Below are positions 17,320 to 27,169 of a stretch of 64,000 bases of DNA, piece by piece. The position numbers were made by a program, and so were the translations under genes. The DNA is taken from NCBI GenBank assembly GCA_951813045.1, contig CATOTF010000002.1, positions 682,001-746,000 of the forward strand, in the 5' to 3' direction. The stretch comes from an uncultured Rhizobiaceae bacterium. GTDB lineage: Bacteria > Pseudomonadota > Alphaproteobacteria > Rhizobiales > Rhizobiaceae. Under the pieces are notes generated by a model. It was not told where the DNA came from. It searched no databases and saw nothing but the letters and a program-made list of their open reading frames with translations. How positions within the stretch are numbered: position 1 is the stretch's first letter; every line of letters begins with the position of its first letter.

Positions 17320-19275
17320 TCAGGCAAGGGCCGGTTGAGCTTCCACACCACCCAATGCCGCAAATACGGTCTCAAGTATTCCAGTTTTGTCCAGCCGGGC
17401 TGTACGGATCATGTTTTCAGGGCTCATTTGATCCAGATAAACATCGGGCATTGTCATGGTTCTAATTTTTACACCGCGATCCAAATGGCCCGATGCGGCC
17501 AAATGGTGCAATACCATGGCCCCGAACCCGCCGGTCGAACCTTCTTCGACGGTGATCAAGACCTCATGATTGAGCGCGAGTTGTTCGATTAATGATGTAT
17601 CCAGTGGTTTGGCAAAACGAGCGTCAGCGACAGTAGTGGAGAGGCCGTAATCTTCGAGTTCTTCGGCTGCTGCCAGACAATCGCTGTGCCGCGAGCCAAA
17701 GGACAGGAGTGCAACCTTGGTTCCTTCGCGCGTGATACGGCCTTTCCCGATTTCCAATACCGAACCACGGTCTGGCAGCTCTACACCAACGCCTTCCCCA
17801 CGCGGATAACGGAACGATAGGGGGCCTTCATCGTAGGCAGCGGCAGTTGCCACCATATGTTTCAGTTCCGCTTCGTCAGCCGCCGCCATGACGGTGAAAC
17901 CTGGCAGGCAGGTCAGATAGGCGATATCGAACGAACCTGCATGGGTGGCACCATCGGCACCGACAAACCCTGCTCGGTCTATGGGAAACCGCACCGGCAG
18001 TTGCTGGATGGATACATCATGGACAACCTGATCGTAGCCCCGCTGCAGAAAGGTTGAGTAGATTGCGCAAAAAGGTTTGTAACCTTCACTCGCCATGCCA
18101 GCCGCAAAAGTTACAGCGTGTTGCTCTGCAATACCCACGTCGTAAGTTCGGTCGGGGAATGCTTCGCCAAATATGTCGATACCGGTGCCACCGGGCATTG
18201 CAGCGCTTATACCGACAATTTTCTCGTCGTGCTCCGCTTCTTGAACAAGACTTTGGCCGAACACTTTAGTGTAGGACGGAGCATTGGGGATGGATTTGGT
18301 CTGTTCACCGGTAATGACGTTGAATTTTGCAACTGCGTGTAGTTTGTCGCTGGCACCTTCCGCAGGTGCATAACCTTTGCCTTTTTCGGTGATGACATGC
18401 ACCAGTATGGGGCCTTGATCACTGTCGCGTACATTGCGCAGGATTGGCAGAAGCGCATCAAGACTATGGCCATCAATGGGCCCGACATAATAGAAACCAA
18501 GTTCCTCAAACATCGTACCGCCCATCCAGTAACCGCGGGCAAATTCTTCCGTTTTTCTCGCTTTTTCTGCCAAAAACTTGGGCAATTTCTCGGAAAGCTG
18601 TTTCGCTGTTTCGCGAACAGACCGATATGTTTTTCCTGAAACAAGCCGGGCGAGATAATGACTCATAGCACCGGTTGGCGGTGCAATTGACATGTCATTA
18701 TCGTTCAGGATGACGATTTGCCGTGCGTCTATTCCACCGGAGTTATTCATGGCTTCATATGCCATACCAGCTGTAATTGAACCGTCACCGATTACAGAAA
18801 CAACATTACGGGCAACGCCAGCCAGCCGTGAAGCTTCCGCCATGCCGAGACCGGCAGAAATCGATGTGGACGAATGCGCCGCCCCAAATGGGTCGTATTC
18901 ACTCTCCGCCCGTTTGGTGAAACCGCTCAGACCATTTTCTTTGCGAAGGGTCCGAATTCTGTCCCGTCGGCCGGTTAGAATTTTGTGGGGGTAACATTGG
19001 TGTCCCACATCCCAGATAATTCTGTCATGTGGCGTTTCAAAAACATGGTGCAATGCAACGGTTAGCTCAACGACCCCAAGACCCGCACCTAAATGACCGC
19101 CCGTGACAGATACGGCGTCGATCATTTCCGCGCGGAGTTCCTGCGCAATTTGAGGTAATTGTTCGTCCGAAAGTTGCCTTAGCTGATCAGGCGTGTCGAC
19201 GGTGTCAAGCAGTGGTGTGTCAGGTTTCAACGGTCGATTCTTCCATCGCGAACTGCGGTTCGCCCAATATTGCAT
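17320..19275 (-). CDS. dxs: 1-deoxy-D-xylulose-5-phosphate synthase
   Basis: First enzyme of the MEP isoprenoid pathway: condenses pyruvate and glyceraldehyde 3-phosphate using thiamine diphosphate. 651 residues, full length. Seen: [20 protein letters not shown], the thiamine-diphosphate motif [20 protein letters not shown], the transketolase pyrimidine-domain region [32 protein letters not shown] and the C-terminal [13 protein letters not shown]. It lies 96 bases downstream of xseB, the typical order. Together with ispH at 43.8 kb and ubiA it feeds quinone and polyprenyl synthesis. Confidence 0.97.
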   Translation of the reverse strand: MQYWANRSSRWKNRPLKPDTPLLDTVDTPDQLRQLSDEQLPQIAQELRAEMIDAVSVTGGHLGAGLGVVELTVALHHVFETPHDRIIWDVGHQCYPHKILTGRRDRIRTLRKENGLSGFTKRAESEYDPFGAAHSSTSISAGLGMAEASRLAGVARNVVSVIGDGSITAGMAYEAMNNSGGIDARQIVILNDNDMSIAPPTGAMSHYLARLVSGKTYRSVRETAKQLSEKLPKFLAEKARKTEEFARGYWMGGTMFEELGFYYVGPIDGHSLDALLPILRNVRDSDQGPILVHVITEKGKGYAPAEGASDKLHAVAKFNVITGEQTKSIPNAPSYTKVFGQSLVQEAEHDEKIVGISAAMPGGTGIDIFGEAFPDRTYDVGIAEQHAVTFAAGMASEGYKPFCAIYSTFLQRGYDQVVHDVSIQQLPVRFPIDRAGFVGADGATHAGSFDIAYLTCLPGFTVMAAADEAELKHMVATAAAYDEGPLSFRYPRGEGVGVELPDRGSVLEIGKGRITREGTKVALLSFGSRHSDCLAAAEELEDYGLSTTVADARFAKPLDTSLIEQLALNHEVLITVEEGSTGGFGAMVLHHLAASGHLDRGVKIRTMTMPDVYLDQMSPENMIRTARLDKTGILETVFAALGGVEAQPALA

Positions 19276-19371
19276 GATTAATCATAGGCTTCATACAGCA
19301 ATTTGTCACAAGTAAGTCATGCAGACGGGGGTTCGCCCTTTGGTTAACTTCCAATGCTTTAGATCAATCGA

Positions 19372-19617
19372 TCAGGAATCCAGCGCGTCACTGCCTTTTG
19401 CTGTTCCGTCTGCTCCGACGCGAATTTTCTCCACTTTATCTTCGGCGGCCTGCAACAATTTGGCGCAGTGTTTTTTCAACGCTTCACCCTGTTCGTAAAT
19501 CTTGATCGATTCCTCAAGCGCCACATCGCCACGTTCAAGGTTCCCGACAATCCGTTCGAGTTTATCAAGAGCCTGTTCAAAACTCAGTTTTGATACATCG
19601 AGCGCTTCTTCAGTCAT
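19372..19617 (-). CDS. xseB: Exodeoxyribonuclease VII small subunit
   Basis: An 81-residue helical protein, the small subunit of exonuclease VII, which degrades single-stranded DNA together with XseA. The core [20 protein letters not shown] and [20 protein letters not shown] is the family signature. It lies 15 bases after the histone-deacetylase-like gene and ahead of dxs. xseA is not in the window. Confidence 0.95.
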   Translation of the reverse strand: MTEEALDVSKLSFEQALDKLERIVGNLERGDVALEESIKIYEQGEALKKHCAKLLQAAEDKVEKIRVGADGTAKGSDALDS

Positions 19618-19632
19618 ACTGTTATCCCAATT

Positions 19633-20559
19633 CTAGCCGTTCATGAGCCGCGAAACATGAGCCGAGCATGAGTCGGCCAGTCCCTTTAGATCATAACCAC
19701 CTTCAAGCAGGCTGACGAGCCGGTTATTACAATGGCGCGATGCGATATCCATCAATTTCCCGGTGGCCCAGTCAAAGTCGTTCTCTTCGAGATTAATATT
19801 GGCTAATGGATCCCGGTGGTGGGCATCAAATCCTGCTGAGATTATCACAAAATCAGGTGTGAAGTTTTCTAACGCTGGCAATACCCGCTCGATAAAGGCT
19901 TCTCTGAATCCTTCTCCGCTTGTGCCGGGCGAAAGGGGGGCATTGTGAATATTGCCCAAGCCGGTTTCGTTCTTGGCCCCGCTCCCCGGGAACAGCGGCA
20001 TCTGGTGGGTTGAAGCGTAAAGAACCGTTGGATCGTCGTAGAAAATGTCTTGTGTGCCATTACCGTGGTGAACATCCCAATCGATAATGGCTACCCGCTC
20101 AACTCCGTGTTGTTTTTGTACATGCCGAGCCATAACCGCTGCGGTGTTGATAAAGCAAAACCCCATCGCGGTGACTTGTTCAGCATGGTGTCCGGGGGGG
20201 CGGGCGGAAAGAAACGCATTGTCGGCCTTTCCCGCCATCACGTCATCAACGGCCGCTAAGCCGCCACCGACGGCGTGGCGGACACATTCCCAGGATTTCG
20301 GGCTCAAGGTTGTGTCAGGGTCCACCCGGACACGCCCTTCATCCGGTATAAGTTCGCGCAGACCATCCACATAGGCTTCCGGATGGGCGTATTGGAATGT
20401 GACTTCATCCGCCATTTCCGTTTCGAAACGAACCAGCCGGTCGAATTCATCCCCCGAAAGCGCTTTTTTGACCGCCCGTATCCGGTCAGGACGTTCGGGG
20501 TGTCCCTCCGGTGTCAGATGATCGACAAAAATATCATGGGTATAGAGGTGTGTAGTCAT
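19633..20559 (-). CDS. Histone deacetylase family (acetylpolyamine/acetoin-utilisation type) hydrolase
   Basis: A 308-residue zinc-dependent deacetylase of the arginase/deacetylase fold. Seen: HLTPEGHPERPDRIRAVKKA, the catalytic ARPPGHHAEQ (His-His), the metal site IIDWDVHHGNGTQDIFYDD and the third Asp in ISAGFDAHHRDPLANINLEE. In bacteria this family removes acetyl groups from polyamines or other small amides, sometimes proteins; the substrate here is unknown. It leads the xseB-dxs run, with 15 bases to xseB. Confidence 0.93.
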   Translation of the reverse strand: MTTHLYTHDIFVDHLTPEGHPERPDRIRAVKKALSGDEFDRLVRFETEMADEVTFQYAHPEAYVDGLRELIPDEGRVRVDPDTTLSPKSWECVRHAVGGGLAAVDDVMAGKADNAFLSARPPGHHAEQVTAMGFCFINTAAVMARHVQKQHGVERVAIIDWDVHHGNGTQDIFYDDPTVLYASTHQMPLFPGSGAKNETGLGNIHNAPLSPGTSGEGFREAFIERVLPALENFTPDFVIISAGFDAHHRDPLANINLEENDFDWATGKLMDIASRHCNNRLVSLLEGGYDLKGLADSCSAHVSRLMNG

Positions 20560-20631
20560 GACGCGCTCCCTTACGTCAATCTGCGCTTGGGTTTATCCCT
20601 CGTCAACAAAGGGAAGGTCAATATCAACAGA

Positions 20632-21531
20632 TCAGGGGTGAGCGATCCATACTGAACCATCGCGAAGCTCCAGCCCAACGGCGGGTTTACCCGTGACGTC
20701 TGTCATTTTGGTGGCCCGTTCGATTCGTGAGGGCAAGGTAATCGATGTTAATTCAATAAGTTCTTTCGCCCCGTTCGCAGGGCCCGTAAACTTCATAACG
20801 CTTAGCTTGCCGCGACTATTATTGGGAAGCGCGAGATCAGTGACCCCATCACCGTCAAAATCTTCCGCAACCGACAGGTCCTGTTCTCGAGATCCGATGC
20901 GATGGTTGGAGAACCCATAAGCAAAACCGGATAAAACCAGCTGTTTCTTTTTCCAAGTCCAGAAATTAAGTGTGCCGCCAATATGGGGTGTCACCACCTC
21001 AGCGATTTGCAAGGAACCATCGCCGTCGAAATCTGCGATACCGGCGATATTACGCCAACGGTTCGACCGACCAATGAAAGGCGTTTGTGCGATTAAACTT
21101 AGCTTACCGTCAACAACACCAAATACAGCGATGGACGCTCCCTGTGACGTATCGGAAAGGATTGTAACAACTTCCGTTTCACCAAATCCATCCAGGTCGA
21201 TCAATCTGGGAGTGCGGTCTTCAAAGGCCTGATGTTGAGGGAGCGCAAATTCAAGAGTAGCGCCATCTTGCGTTACGACCGTAAGTGCACCGCCTTCAAT
21301 CGCGTCACCCAGAATAGCGTGGCGATACCGCTTTGTTGGTGAACTGTACCAGGCTTCGCTTACAGTTGAATTTTCTCCACCCACCGCGATACCACCATCA
21401 GGCAGGCCGTTTTTGGGAATTTCATAGGATGTTTTAGGCAAAGGCCTGTCGTATCTGCTGAGTTTCCAGTCCTCAGCGTGGGTGGATGTTGCAAACACCA
21501 ACGCTGCAATGAAGGATATGATTCTAAGCAT
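20632..21531 (-). CDS. Exported FG-GAP/VCBS repeat protein
   Basis: A 299-residue protein with a clear signal peptide ([19 protein letters not shown], cleavage probably after HA). The mature part contains beta-propeller-type integrin-like repeats: DLDGFGETEVVTIL, GIADFDGDGSLQIAEVV and AEDFDGDGVTDLALPNNS, each with the D-x-D-G-D-G calcium-binding pattern or a close variant. I start at the ATG at 21531, which begins the signal peptide and overlaps the ribB stop by eight bases, so it ends an aroC-ribB-VCBS transcript. Function unknown; probably periplasmic. Confidence 0.85.
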   Translation of the reverse strand: MLRIISFIAALVFATSTHAEDWKLSRYDRPLPKTSYEIPKNGLPDGGIAVGGENSTVSEAWYSSPTKRYRHAILGDAIEGGALTVVTQDGATLEFALPQHQAFEDRTPRLIDLDGFGETEVVTILSDTSQGASIAVFGVVDGKLSLIAQTPFIGRSNRWRNIAGIADFDGDGSLQIAEVVTPHIGGTLNFWTWKKKQLVLSGFAYGFSNHRIGSREQDLSVAEDFDGDGVTDLALPNNSRGKLSVMKFTGPANGAKELIELTSITLPSRIERATKMTDVTGKPAVGLELRDGSVWIAHP

Positions 21532-22660
21532 CTGAGATAACCGTATCTGCAATTTCAATTCCAAAGCCGCTTAACCCGACATAGTGGCGCTCTTTGGACG
21601 CGATGAGACGGATCGAGCTCACTCCAAGGTCTTTCAATATTTGGGCACCCATGCCGACCTCAAGCCATTCTTCCTTGCGGCTTTGGGCCGTACCGTGTTC
21701 TTCCGCTTCTTCGCCAAATGCCGGTTGGTTTCTTTCGGAAACTTCGGCACCGCCGCGAATGCCTCCGCCAGTTACCCCAACCGACCCTTCGCGAAGATAG
21801 ACAACAACACCGCGACCCTCTTTTGCAATAGTGTCCATATGTTCACGAAGCGCAGGGGAACCTCCAAAAGCGTCGTCAATCACGCTTTCCACGTGGAGCC
21901 GCACGAGGACATTGCGACCGTCGCGAATGTCTCCATAGACAACAGCCAATTGCTGCATCGCGTCCCATTGGGTCTTGTATGTGACCGCGCGGGCGGGGCC
22001 ACCCGCAGTGTTGATCTCAAATTCCTCAACCCGGTCAACAAGCTGTTCCTGCCGTTGACGATAGGCAATGAGGTCGGCAACCGTGACGGTTTTGAGGCCT
22101 TTTTCGGCGGCAAATGCGTTGATTTGCGGTCCACGCATCACAGTACCGTCGTCGTTGACGAGCTCGGATATCACTCCAACGGGCGGTAGGCCCGCGAGGT
22201 TGCACAGATCAACCGCAGCTTCAGTGTGGCCTGAGCGCATCAACACGCCGCCATCACGGGCGACAAGCGGGAAAATGTGGCCGGGACGTACAAAGTCATT
22301 GGCACCGGAATTGGGATTGGCGAGGCCGCGAACTGTGGAACAACGCTCGGCAGCGGAAATACCTGTGGTCGTGTCGTGTTTATAATCGACACTCACCGTA
22401 AAAGCGGTTGCATGGGGTGCATCGTTGTCCGCAACCATCGGGTTGAGGTTCAGCCGTTTGGCTTCTGCACCCGTCATTGGGGCGCAGACGATGCCGGACG
22501 TGTGGCGGATGATCATCGCCATGTGCTCAGGCGTGCAATGTACAGCCGCGACAATCAGATCGCCCTCGTTTTCCCGGTCGTCGTCGTCCATCACTACAAC
22601 CACTTCGCCATTTTCAAAGGCGCGAATGGCGTCGGCGACGCGTTCCATATCAGTTGTCAT
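21524..22660 (-). CDS. ribB: 3,4-dihydroxy-2-butanone-4-phosphate synthase with degenerate GTP-cyclohydrolase-II-like domain
   Basis: 378 residues. The N-terminal RibB domain (about 1-205) converts ribulose 5-phosphate to the four-carbon precursor of riboflavin and keeps its motifs: [44 protein letters not shown] and [11 protein letters not shown]. The C-terminal half has the RibA fold, but the zinc-binding Cys triad (G-D-V-F-G-S-x-R-C-D-C-G region) is replaced by [18 protein letters not shown] with no Cys, so GTP cyclohydrolase II activity is not expected. Such RibB proteins are known from Hyphomicrobiales. It overlaps aroC by 11 bases and the VCBS gene by eight. Confidence 0.92.
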   Translation of the reverse strand: MTTDMERVADAIRAFENGEVVVVMDDDDRENEGDLIVAAVHCTPEHMAMIIRHTSGIVCAPMTGAEAKRLNLNPMVADNDAPHATAFTVSVDYKHDTTTGISAAERCSTVRGLANPNSGANDFVRPGHIFPLVARDGGVLMRSGHTEAAVDLCNLAGLPPVGVISELVNDDGTVMRGPQINAFAAEKGLKTVTVADLIAYRQRQEQLVDRVEEFEINTAGGPARAVTYKTQWDAMQQLAVVYGDIRDGRNVLVRLHVESVIDDAFGGSPALREHMDTIAKEGRGVVVYLREGSVGVTGGGIRGGAEVSERNQPAFGEEAEEHGTAQSRKEEWLEVGMGAQILKDLGVSSIRLIASKERHYVGLSGFGIEIADTVISDA

Positions 22661-23759
22661 TCAAATCTCCTGCACTCGCGCCAACTTGGCCACGGTGCCG
22701 TAAAAAATGGTCTGCTAAAACACAGGCCATCATTGCTTCGCCAATCGGTACGGCGCGAATTCCCACACAGGGGTCGTGCCGCCCTTTGGTCATAACATCG
22801 ACTTCATCTCCATCCGATGTGATGGATTGTCTCGGGGTTAAAATTGAGGATGTAGGTTTGACGGCGAAGCGGGCAACGACTGGTTGACCCGATGATATGC
22901 CGCCCAATACGCCACCCGCTTTATTGGATAAAAAGCGCGGGCCTTCGTTACCCATGCGGATTTCGTCAGCGTTTTCTTCGCCGGTAATGCTGGCCGCTTC
23001 AAACCCATTGCCAATTTCAACGCCCTTTACCGCGTTGATAGACATCATCGCGCTGGCAAGGTCCTGATCGAGCTTGCCGTAAATTGGAGCACCCCACCCA
23101 GCGGGTACGCCTTCTGCAACAACTTCAATGACGGCTCCAATTGAGGATCCTGCCTTGCGAATTTTATTCAGTTCAACGGCCCATTCCTTCGCGGCTTCGG
23201 GGTCGGGACAGAAGAACGGATTTTCATTCACCGCATTCCAATCCCAACGGGAACGATCGATCTTATGAGGCCCCATTTGAACCATCGCCGCGCGAATGGT
23301 GACGCCCGGAATGACTTTGCGGGCAATGGCACCGGCTGCGACGCGGGAAGCCGTCTCGCGGGCCGATGAACGACCGCCACCGCGATAATCCCGAATGCCG
23401 TATTTTGCATCATAGGAAAAATCTGCATGCCCGGGGCGATAGCGCTTGGCAATATCTGTATAGTCCTTCGAACGTTGATCCGTATTCTCGATCATCAACG
23501 AGATTGGTGTACCTGTCGTCAGCCAGGAACCATCTTCCTGGGGCATCACACCTGAAAGGATACGCACTTCATCCGCTTCTTTTCGCTGAGTCGTGAATTT
23601 CGATTGGCCGGGCTTGCGCTTGTCCAGATAGGACTGCACTTCTGCCTCAGAAACCATGAGTCCCGGAGGGCAGCCGTCTACAACGCAGCCCAAGGCGATA
23701 CCGTGGGATTCCCCCCAGGTCGTGAAGCGGAACAGATGGCCGAATGAATTGTGCGACAT
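22650..23759 (-). CDS. aroC: Chorismate synthase
   Basis: Last step of the shikimate pathway: turns 5-enolpyruvylshikimate 3-phosphate into chorismate with reduced FMN. 369 residues, normal length. Signatures: [20 protein letters not shown] at the start, [20 protein letters not shown] with [17 protein letters not shown] following, and [18 protein letters not shown] near the end. The gene overlaps ribB, the supplier of riboflavin precursors for its FMN cofactor. In related genomes aroC tends to lie near fabI; here about 5 kb of other genes lie between. Confidence 0.97.
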   Translation of the reverse strand: MSHNSFGHLFRFTTWGESHGIALGCVVDGCPPGLMVSEAEVQSYLDKRKPGQSKFTTQRKEADEVRILSGVMPQEDGSWLTTGTPISLMIENTDQRSKDYTDIAKRYRPGHADFSYDAKYGIRDYRGGGRSSARETASRVAAGAIARKVIPGVTIRAAMVQMGPHKIDRSRWDWNAVNENPFFCPDPEAAKEWAVELNKIRKAGSSIGAVIEVVAEGVPAGWGAPIYGKLDQDLASAMMSINAVKGVEIGNGFEAASITGEENADEIRMGNEGPRFLSNKAGGVLGGISSGQPVVARFAVKPTSSILTPRQSITSDGDEVDVMTKGRHDPCVGIRAVPIGEAMMACVLADHFLRHRGQVGASAGDLNDN

Positions 23760-23817
23760 GGAACTGGAAAATCAGGGTTTAATTTCAAACCCGTTCTATG
23801 GCTCCCATATCCGCCCG

Positions 23818-24312
23818 TCAAACATCTCTTTTATGGAAAATCATTTCAGCTGAAGATTGACTCTCCAGAGGTGTTGCAGGTTCCCGCTTGTATTCAATAA
23901 ATCCCATTTTCTGATAATAACGCAGGCCACCGGTGTTGTAGGATCGAACCGTGGCATTGATTGCTTCAAGCCCCAACGATTGGGCGGATGAGAGGGTATG
24001 CGCAAATAGAGTTGTCCCAACACCCCTTTGAGAGATTCCCGGTTTGGTGAATGTGGCAATGTCACCCCAAGTCGCGGGAATATACTTAACATGGCTCAAA
24101 GATTGGAACCCGATTGGATCTCCGCTGTCGGATAGAGCCGTCACGCATGATATAAAACCCGCTCCGGAGAGATAATACGATAGAAAATCCCCCTCCGTCA
24201 GCTGTGTACGCATGGAGGTTGTGCCACCCATTGAAATAATCTCGTTGAGCAACAGGCATAATTGCGGCACATCTTCTCTGAGGGTATCCCTCGTTTTTAT
24301 CTGTTGATCCAT
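23818..24312 (-). CDS. GNAT family N-acetyltransferase
   Basis: A 164-residue GNAT-fold protein. The acetyl-CoA-binding motif A is seen in KPGISQRGVGTTLFAHTLSS (R-x-x-G-V/I-G pattern, residues around 95-110) and the C-terminal motif B in RSYNTGGLRYYQKMGFIEYK. Substrate unknown; the family includes phosphinothricin- and amino-acid acetyltransferases, and the N-terminal IISMGGTTSMRTQLTE is compatible with that. It lies 58 bases upstream of aroC on the same strand. Confidence 0.85.
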   Translation of the reverse strand: MDQQIKTRDTLREDVPQLCLLLNEIISMGGTTSMRTQLTEGDFLSYYLSGAGFISCVTALSDSGDPIGFQSLSHVKYIPATWGDIATFTKPGISQRGVGTTLFAHTLSSAQSLGLEAINATVRSYNTGGLRYYQKMGFIEYKREPATPLESQSSAEMIFHKRDV

Positions 24313-24376
24313 GGTGCGTCTTCGAATTCCAATATTAGATGTGTAAGACCTGCGTATCGATTGCCGTAGGCTGGCG

Positions 24377-24388
24377 GTTTGATCAAAC
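24377..24388. promoter_or_regulatory. 12-bp palindrome in the GNAT/pyrC divergent region
   Basis: GTTTGATCAAAC is a perfect palindrome about 100 bases before the pyrC start and 65 bases before the divergent GNAT start. It could be a regulator site for either gene; a 12-bp palindrome can also occur by chance. Confidence 0.25.
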
Positions 24389-24490
24389 TACCCCTAAACA
24401 GAGCGAGGAATATCACTCCTGCGATGTCTCAACAATGATGGAGTGGGTTCAGCATGCGTTTCGAGACAAACAATCAATAAGCTAGACTGT

Positions 24491-25534
24491 ATGACCTCAA
24501 TTCTGACCATCCCAAAACCGGACGACTGGCACCTTCATTTGCGCGATGGTGCGATGCTTGAAGGTGTTATCGAGTATTCAGCAAAAGATTTTGGCCGTGC
24601 CATCATCATGCCAAATCTTGTCCCCCCCATTGTAACAGGTGATCAGGCCAAGGCCTATAATGACCGAATTCTCGCCGCGTTGCCCAAGGGAAGTTCGTTT
24701 GAACCTCTGATGACGCTTTATCTAACGGAAACAACGAATCCGGATGATGTTGAACAGGCGGCTAAATCTGGTTTGGTCAAAGCTCTGAAACTCTACCCAG
24801 CGGGTGCAACCACCAATTCCGAATCCGGCGTGCGTAATTTTGATAATGCCCTGCCGGTTCTGGAACGTATGGCCAAAATAGGTGTCCCGCTTTGTGTGCA
24901 CGGGGAGGTAACGACCGCAGACGTGGATATATTTGACCGTGAAGCGGTGTTTATCGAGACGGTGCTGGACCCGCTGCGCAAACGGGTTCCCGGTCTCCGC
25001 GTGGTTATGGAACATGTGACGACTAAAGACGGTGTAGATTACGTCAAAGCGCATGACAAAGACCTCGGTGCGACAATTACGACTCACCATCTAATCATCA
25101 ATCGAAATCATATTCTGGTCGGCGGGATCAAACCTCATTATTATTGCCTGCCGGTAGCAAAACGCGAAAGCCACCGTCTTGCGCTACGCGATGCGGTTAC
25201 ATCAGGCGATGCCCGCTTTTTCCTTGGTACAGATAGTGCACCTCACCCAACCGACCTGAAAGAAAACGCCTGCGGTTGTGCTGGTTGTTTCACATCAATC
25301 AACACCATGCCCCTCCTGGCGCATGTTTTTGAAGAAGACGGGAAGTTGGAAAATCTGGAGAAATTCGCCAGCCAAAATGGCTCGACTTTTTACGGCCTGC
25401 CGATAAATAGCGAGACGTTGACGCTTATCAAAGGCCATGAGGCAATGAAATTCCCCAATGAGATTCAAACCGGAGCCGGGCCTGTAACCGTGTTCGATCC
25501 GGGGTTTGACATAAACTGGCGCGTGGAGGCCTAG
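24491..25534 (+). CDS. pyrC: Dihydroorotase, class II
   Basis: Third step of pyrimidine synthesis: closes carbamoyl-aspartate to dihydroorotate using a binuclear zinc centre. 347 residues, usual for the short PyrC type. Seen: [20 protein letters not shown] with the HxH zinc pair, the carbamylated-Lys region [43 protein letters not shown] and FLGTDSAPH with the catalytic Asp. I chose the ATG at 24491 because the family starts there; an ATG at 24443 would add 16 residues. pyrE begins at the base after its stop. Confidence 0.97.
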   Translation: MTSILTIPKPDDWHLHLRDGAMLEGVIEYSAKDFGRAIIMPNLVPPIVTGDQAKAYNDRILAALPKGSSFEPLMTLYLTETTNPDDVEQAAKSGLVKALKLYPAGATTNSESGVRNFDNALPVLERMAKIGVPLCVHGEVTTADVDIFDREAVFIETVLDPLRKRVPGLRVVMEHVTTKDGVDYVKAHDKDLGATITTHHLIINRNHILVGGIKPHYYCLPVAKRESHRLALRDAVTSGDARFFLGTDSAPHPTDLKENACGCAGCFTSINTMPLLAHVFEEDGKLENLEKFASQNGSTFYGLPINSETLTLIKGHEAMKFPNEIQTGAGPVTVFDPGFDINWRVEA

Positions 25535-26227
25535 ATGTTCCAGAATACTTTTCCTGACGCTGAAACAATTGCCGAGTTGACCGCAAAAATGCTTTGGGAA
25601 ATTGGCGCAGTCCATTTCCGCGCCGATGAGCCTTATACGTTCACCTCCGGTCTCAAGAGTCCGGTCTATATCGATTGCCGCAAGCTTATCTCATACCCCC
25701 GTATACGGTCCGCTGTATCTGACTTTGGCTGCGCAACGGTGATGCGTAACGCCGGATTTGAAAAATATGATGTCGTCGCCGGTGGTGAAACGGCGGGCAT
25801 ACCCTATGCCGCGTTCATGGCCGAACGTCTGGGGCTGCCGATGATTTACATTCGTAAGAAACCGAAAGGATTTGGTCGTAATGCGCGCATTGAGGGTGAT
25901 TTGAAAGAAGGCCAGCGCGTACTCTTTGTCGAGGACCTGACGACGGATGGCGGATCAAAGGTCAGCTTTGCAGAAGCTATACGTGAAGCAGGTGCGATGG
26001 TAACTGATACATTCTCCGTATTCTATTACGACATATTCAAGGATGCCCCTGCGACATTGAAAAAACACGGTATGGACCTCCATTACCTCACGACATGGCC
26101 GGATGTTCTGGCAGTTGCCCGCGCCGAAAAATTATTCGACGATGCGACGCTCGCGGCGGTCCAAGAGTTTCTAGGTGCACCTTATGGATGGAGTGCAAAA
26201 CATGGTGGAATTTCAGAGCGGGCTTAG
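25535..26227 (+). CDS. pyrE: Orotate phosphoribosyltransferase
   Basis: Transfers phosphoribose from PRPP to orotate to give OMP, following PyrC in pyrimidine synthesis (dihydroorotate dehydrogenase is not in the window). 230 residues with the PRPP-binding signature [20 protein letters not shown] (about 130-150) and [20 protein letters not shown] near the N-terminus. The start codon follows the pyrC stop with no gap (TAG-ATG), so the pair is certainly cotranscribed and translationally coupled. Confidence 0.97.
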   Translation: MFQNTFPDAETIAELTAKMLWEIGAVHFRADEPYTFTSGLKSPVYIDCRKLISYPRIRSAVSDFGCATVMRNAGFEKYDVVAGGETAGIPYAAFMAERLGLPMIYIRKKPKGFGRNARIEGDLKEGQRVLFVEDLTTDGGSKVSFAEAIREAGAMVTDTFSVFYYDIFKDAPATLKKHGMDLHYLTTWPDVLAVARAEKLFDDATLAAVQEFLGAPYGWSAKHGGISERA

Positions 26228-26239
26228 AAACTGGAATCT

Positions 26240-27169
26240 GTGTTAAGTGATCTTATAGCTGAGCGCAAAGATATGGATCACCGGGCTTTTATCAAATCCC
26301 TGTCGCAGGAACAGCGCCGTGAACTGACGACAAAATCGAACAGTGCAGGTTTGATTCATCTCGTGCTCTACATTGTTGCATTAATCGTGGCCGGTTCCAT
26401 CATTTATCTGGAGCTTCCGTTTTGGCAAATTGCATTGCCACTCCACGGAGCCCTCATCGTGTTTCTGTTCACCCTGATGCACGAGGTCATACATCGCACC
26501 GTTTTTGAAAAGCGCTGGGCAAATGATGCGGTTGCTTGGTTGTGCGGCATAATAATCATCTTGCCGCCTGCGTGGTTTCGATATTTCCATTTCGCCCATC
26601 ATCGACACACCCAGGACCCAGATAACGATCCTGAATTGGCATCACCAAAGCCAGAAACGACCTGGCAGTATTGGAAACATATTTCTGGGATTCCGATTTG
26701 GGTTGGGCAGGTAAAAACGTTGTTTACCAATGCACTTTCAAGCCCTGAATATGATTATGTTCCGGACGCAGGGCGGGCGGATTTAAAAATGGAAGCCCGG
26801 GTGATGCTAACCCTTTATGGGCTTGCCGGGATGATATCTGTTATCTTTATATCGAAGGTGTTGATCTGGTTATGGATTATTCCGGCCCTCATAGGGCAGC
26901 CTCTCTTGCGGTTCTACCTTCTTGCAGAACATGGACGATGCGCCTTTGTGGCCAATATGTTCGAGAACAGCCGTACAACATTTACCAACCGCATCGTGCG
27001 TTTCATTGCGTGGAATATGCCGTATCACAGCGAACACCACGCGCTCCCAACAGTGCCTTTTCATAAGCTGCCGGAATTCCACAGACTGACTGCAGAGCAC
27101 CTGAAAGAAACCGAGCAAGGTTATGCCCGGTTTAATTCAGAATATATCAGTAGTCTCGAACGGCGTTAG
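26240..27169 (+). CDS. Fatty acid desaturase family membrane protein
   Basis: A 309-residue di-iron membrane enzyme with at least four hydrophobic helices. The three His boxes are complete: HEVIH at 81-85, HFAHH at 117-121 followed by RHTQDPDNDPE, and HSEHH at 263-267. The RHTQDPDNDPE text suggests hydroxylases or desaturases of the FA_desaturase family (beta-carotene ketolase- and alkane-hydroxylase-like enzymes share it); the lipid substrate is unknown. The start may be this GTG (GGAAT upstream) or the ATG at 26273. It follows pyrE by 12 bases; its stop overlaps the convergent amidinotransferase gene by four bases. Confidence 0.87.
   Translation: MLSDLIAERKDMDHRAFIKSLSQEQRRELTTKSNSAGLIHLVLYIVALIVAGSIIYLELPFWQIALPLHGALIVFLFTLMHEVIHRTVFEKRWANDAVAWLCGIIIILPPAWFRYFHFAHHRHTQDPDNDPELASPKPETTWQYWKHISGIPIWVGQVKTLFTNALSSPEYDYVPDAGRADLKMEARVMLTLYGLAGMISVIFISKVLIWLWIIPALIGQPLLRFYLLAEHGRCAFVANMFENSRTTFTNRIVRFIAWNMPYHSEHHALPTVPFHKLPEFHRLTAEHLKETEQGYARFNSEYISSLERR

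Noticed and set aside
21524-23759. FMN riboswitch before the ribB/aroC transcript
   Set aside because: ribB starts inside aroC, and the space before aroC is only 58 bases, too short for the known riboswitch, with none of its conserved text.
24300-24330. TTCGAATTCC resembling a tRNA T-loop
   Set aside because: No matching acceptor, anticodon or D-arm pairing could be found around it.
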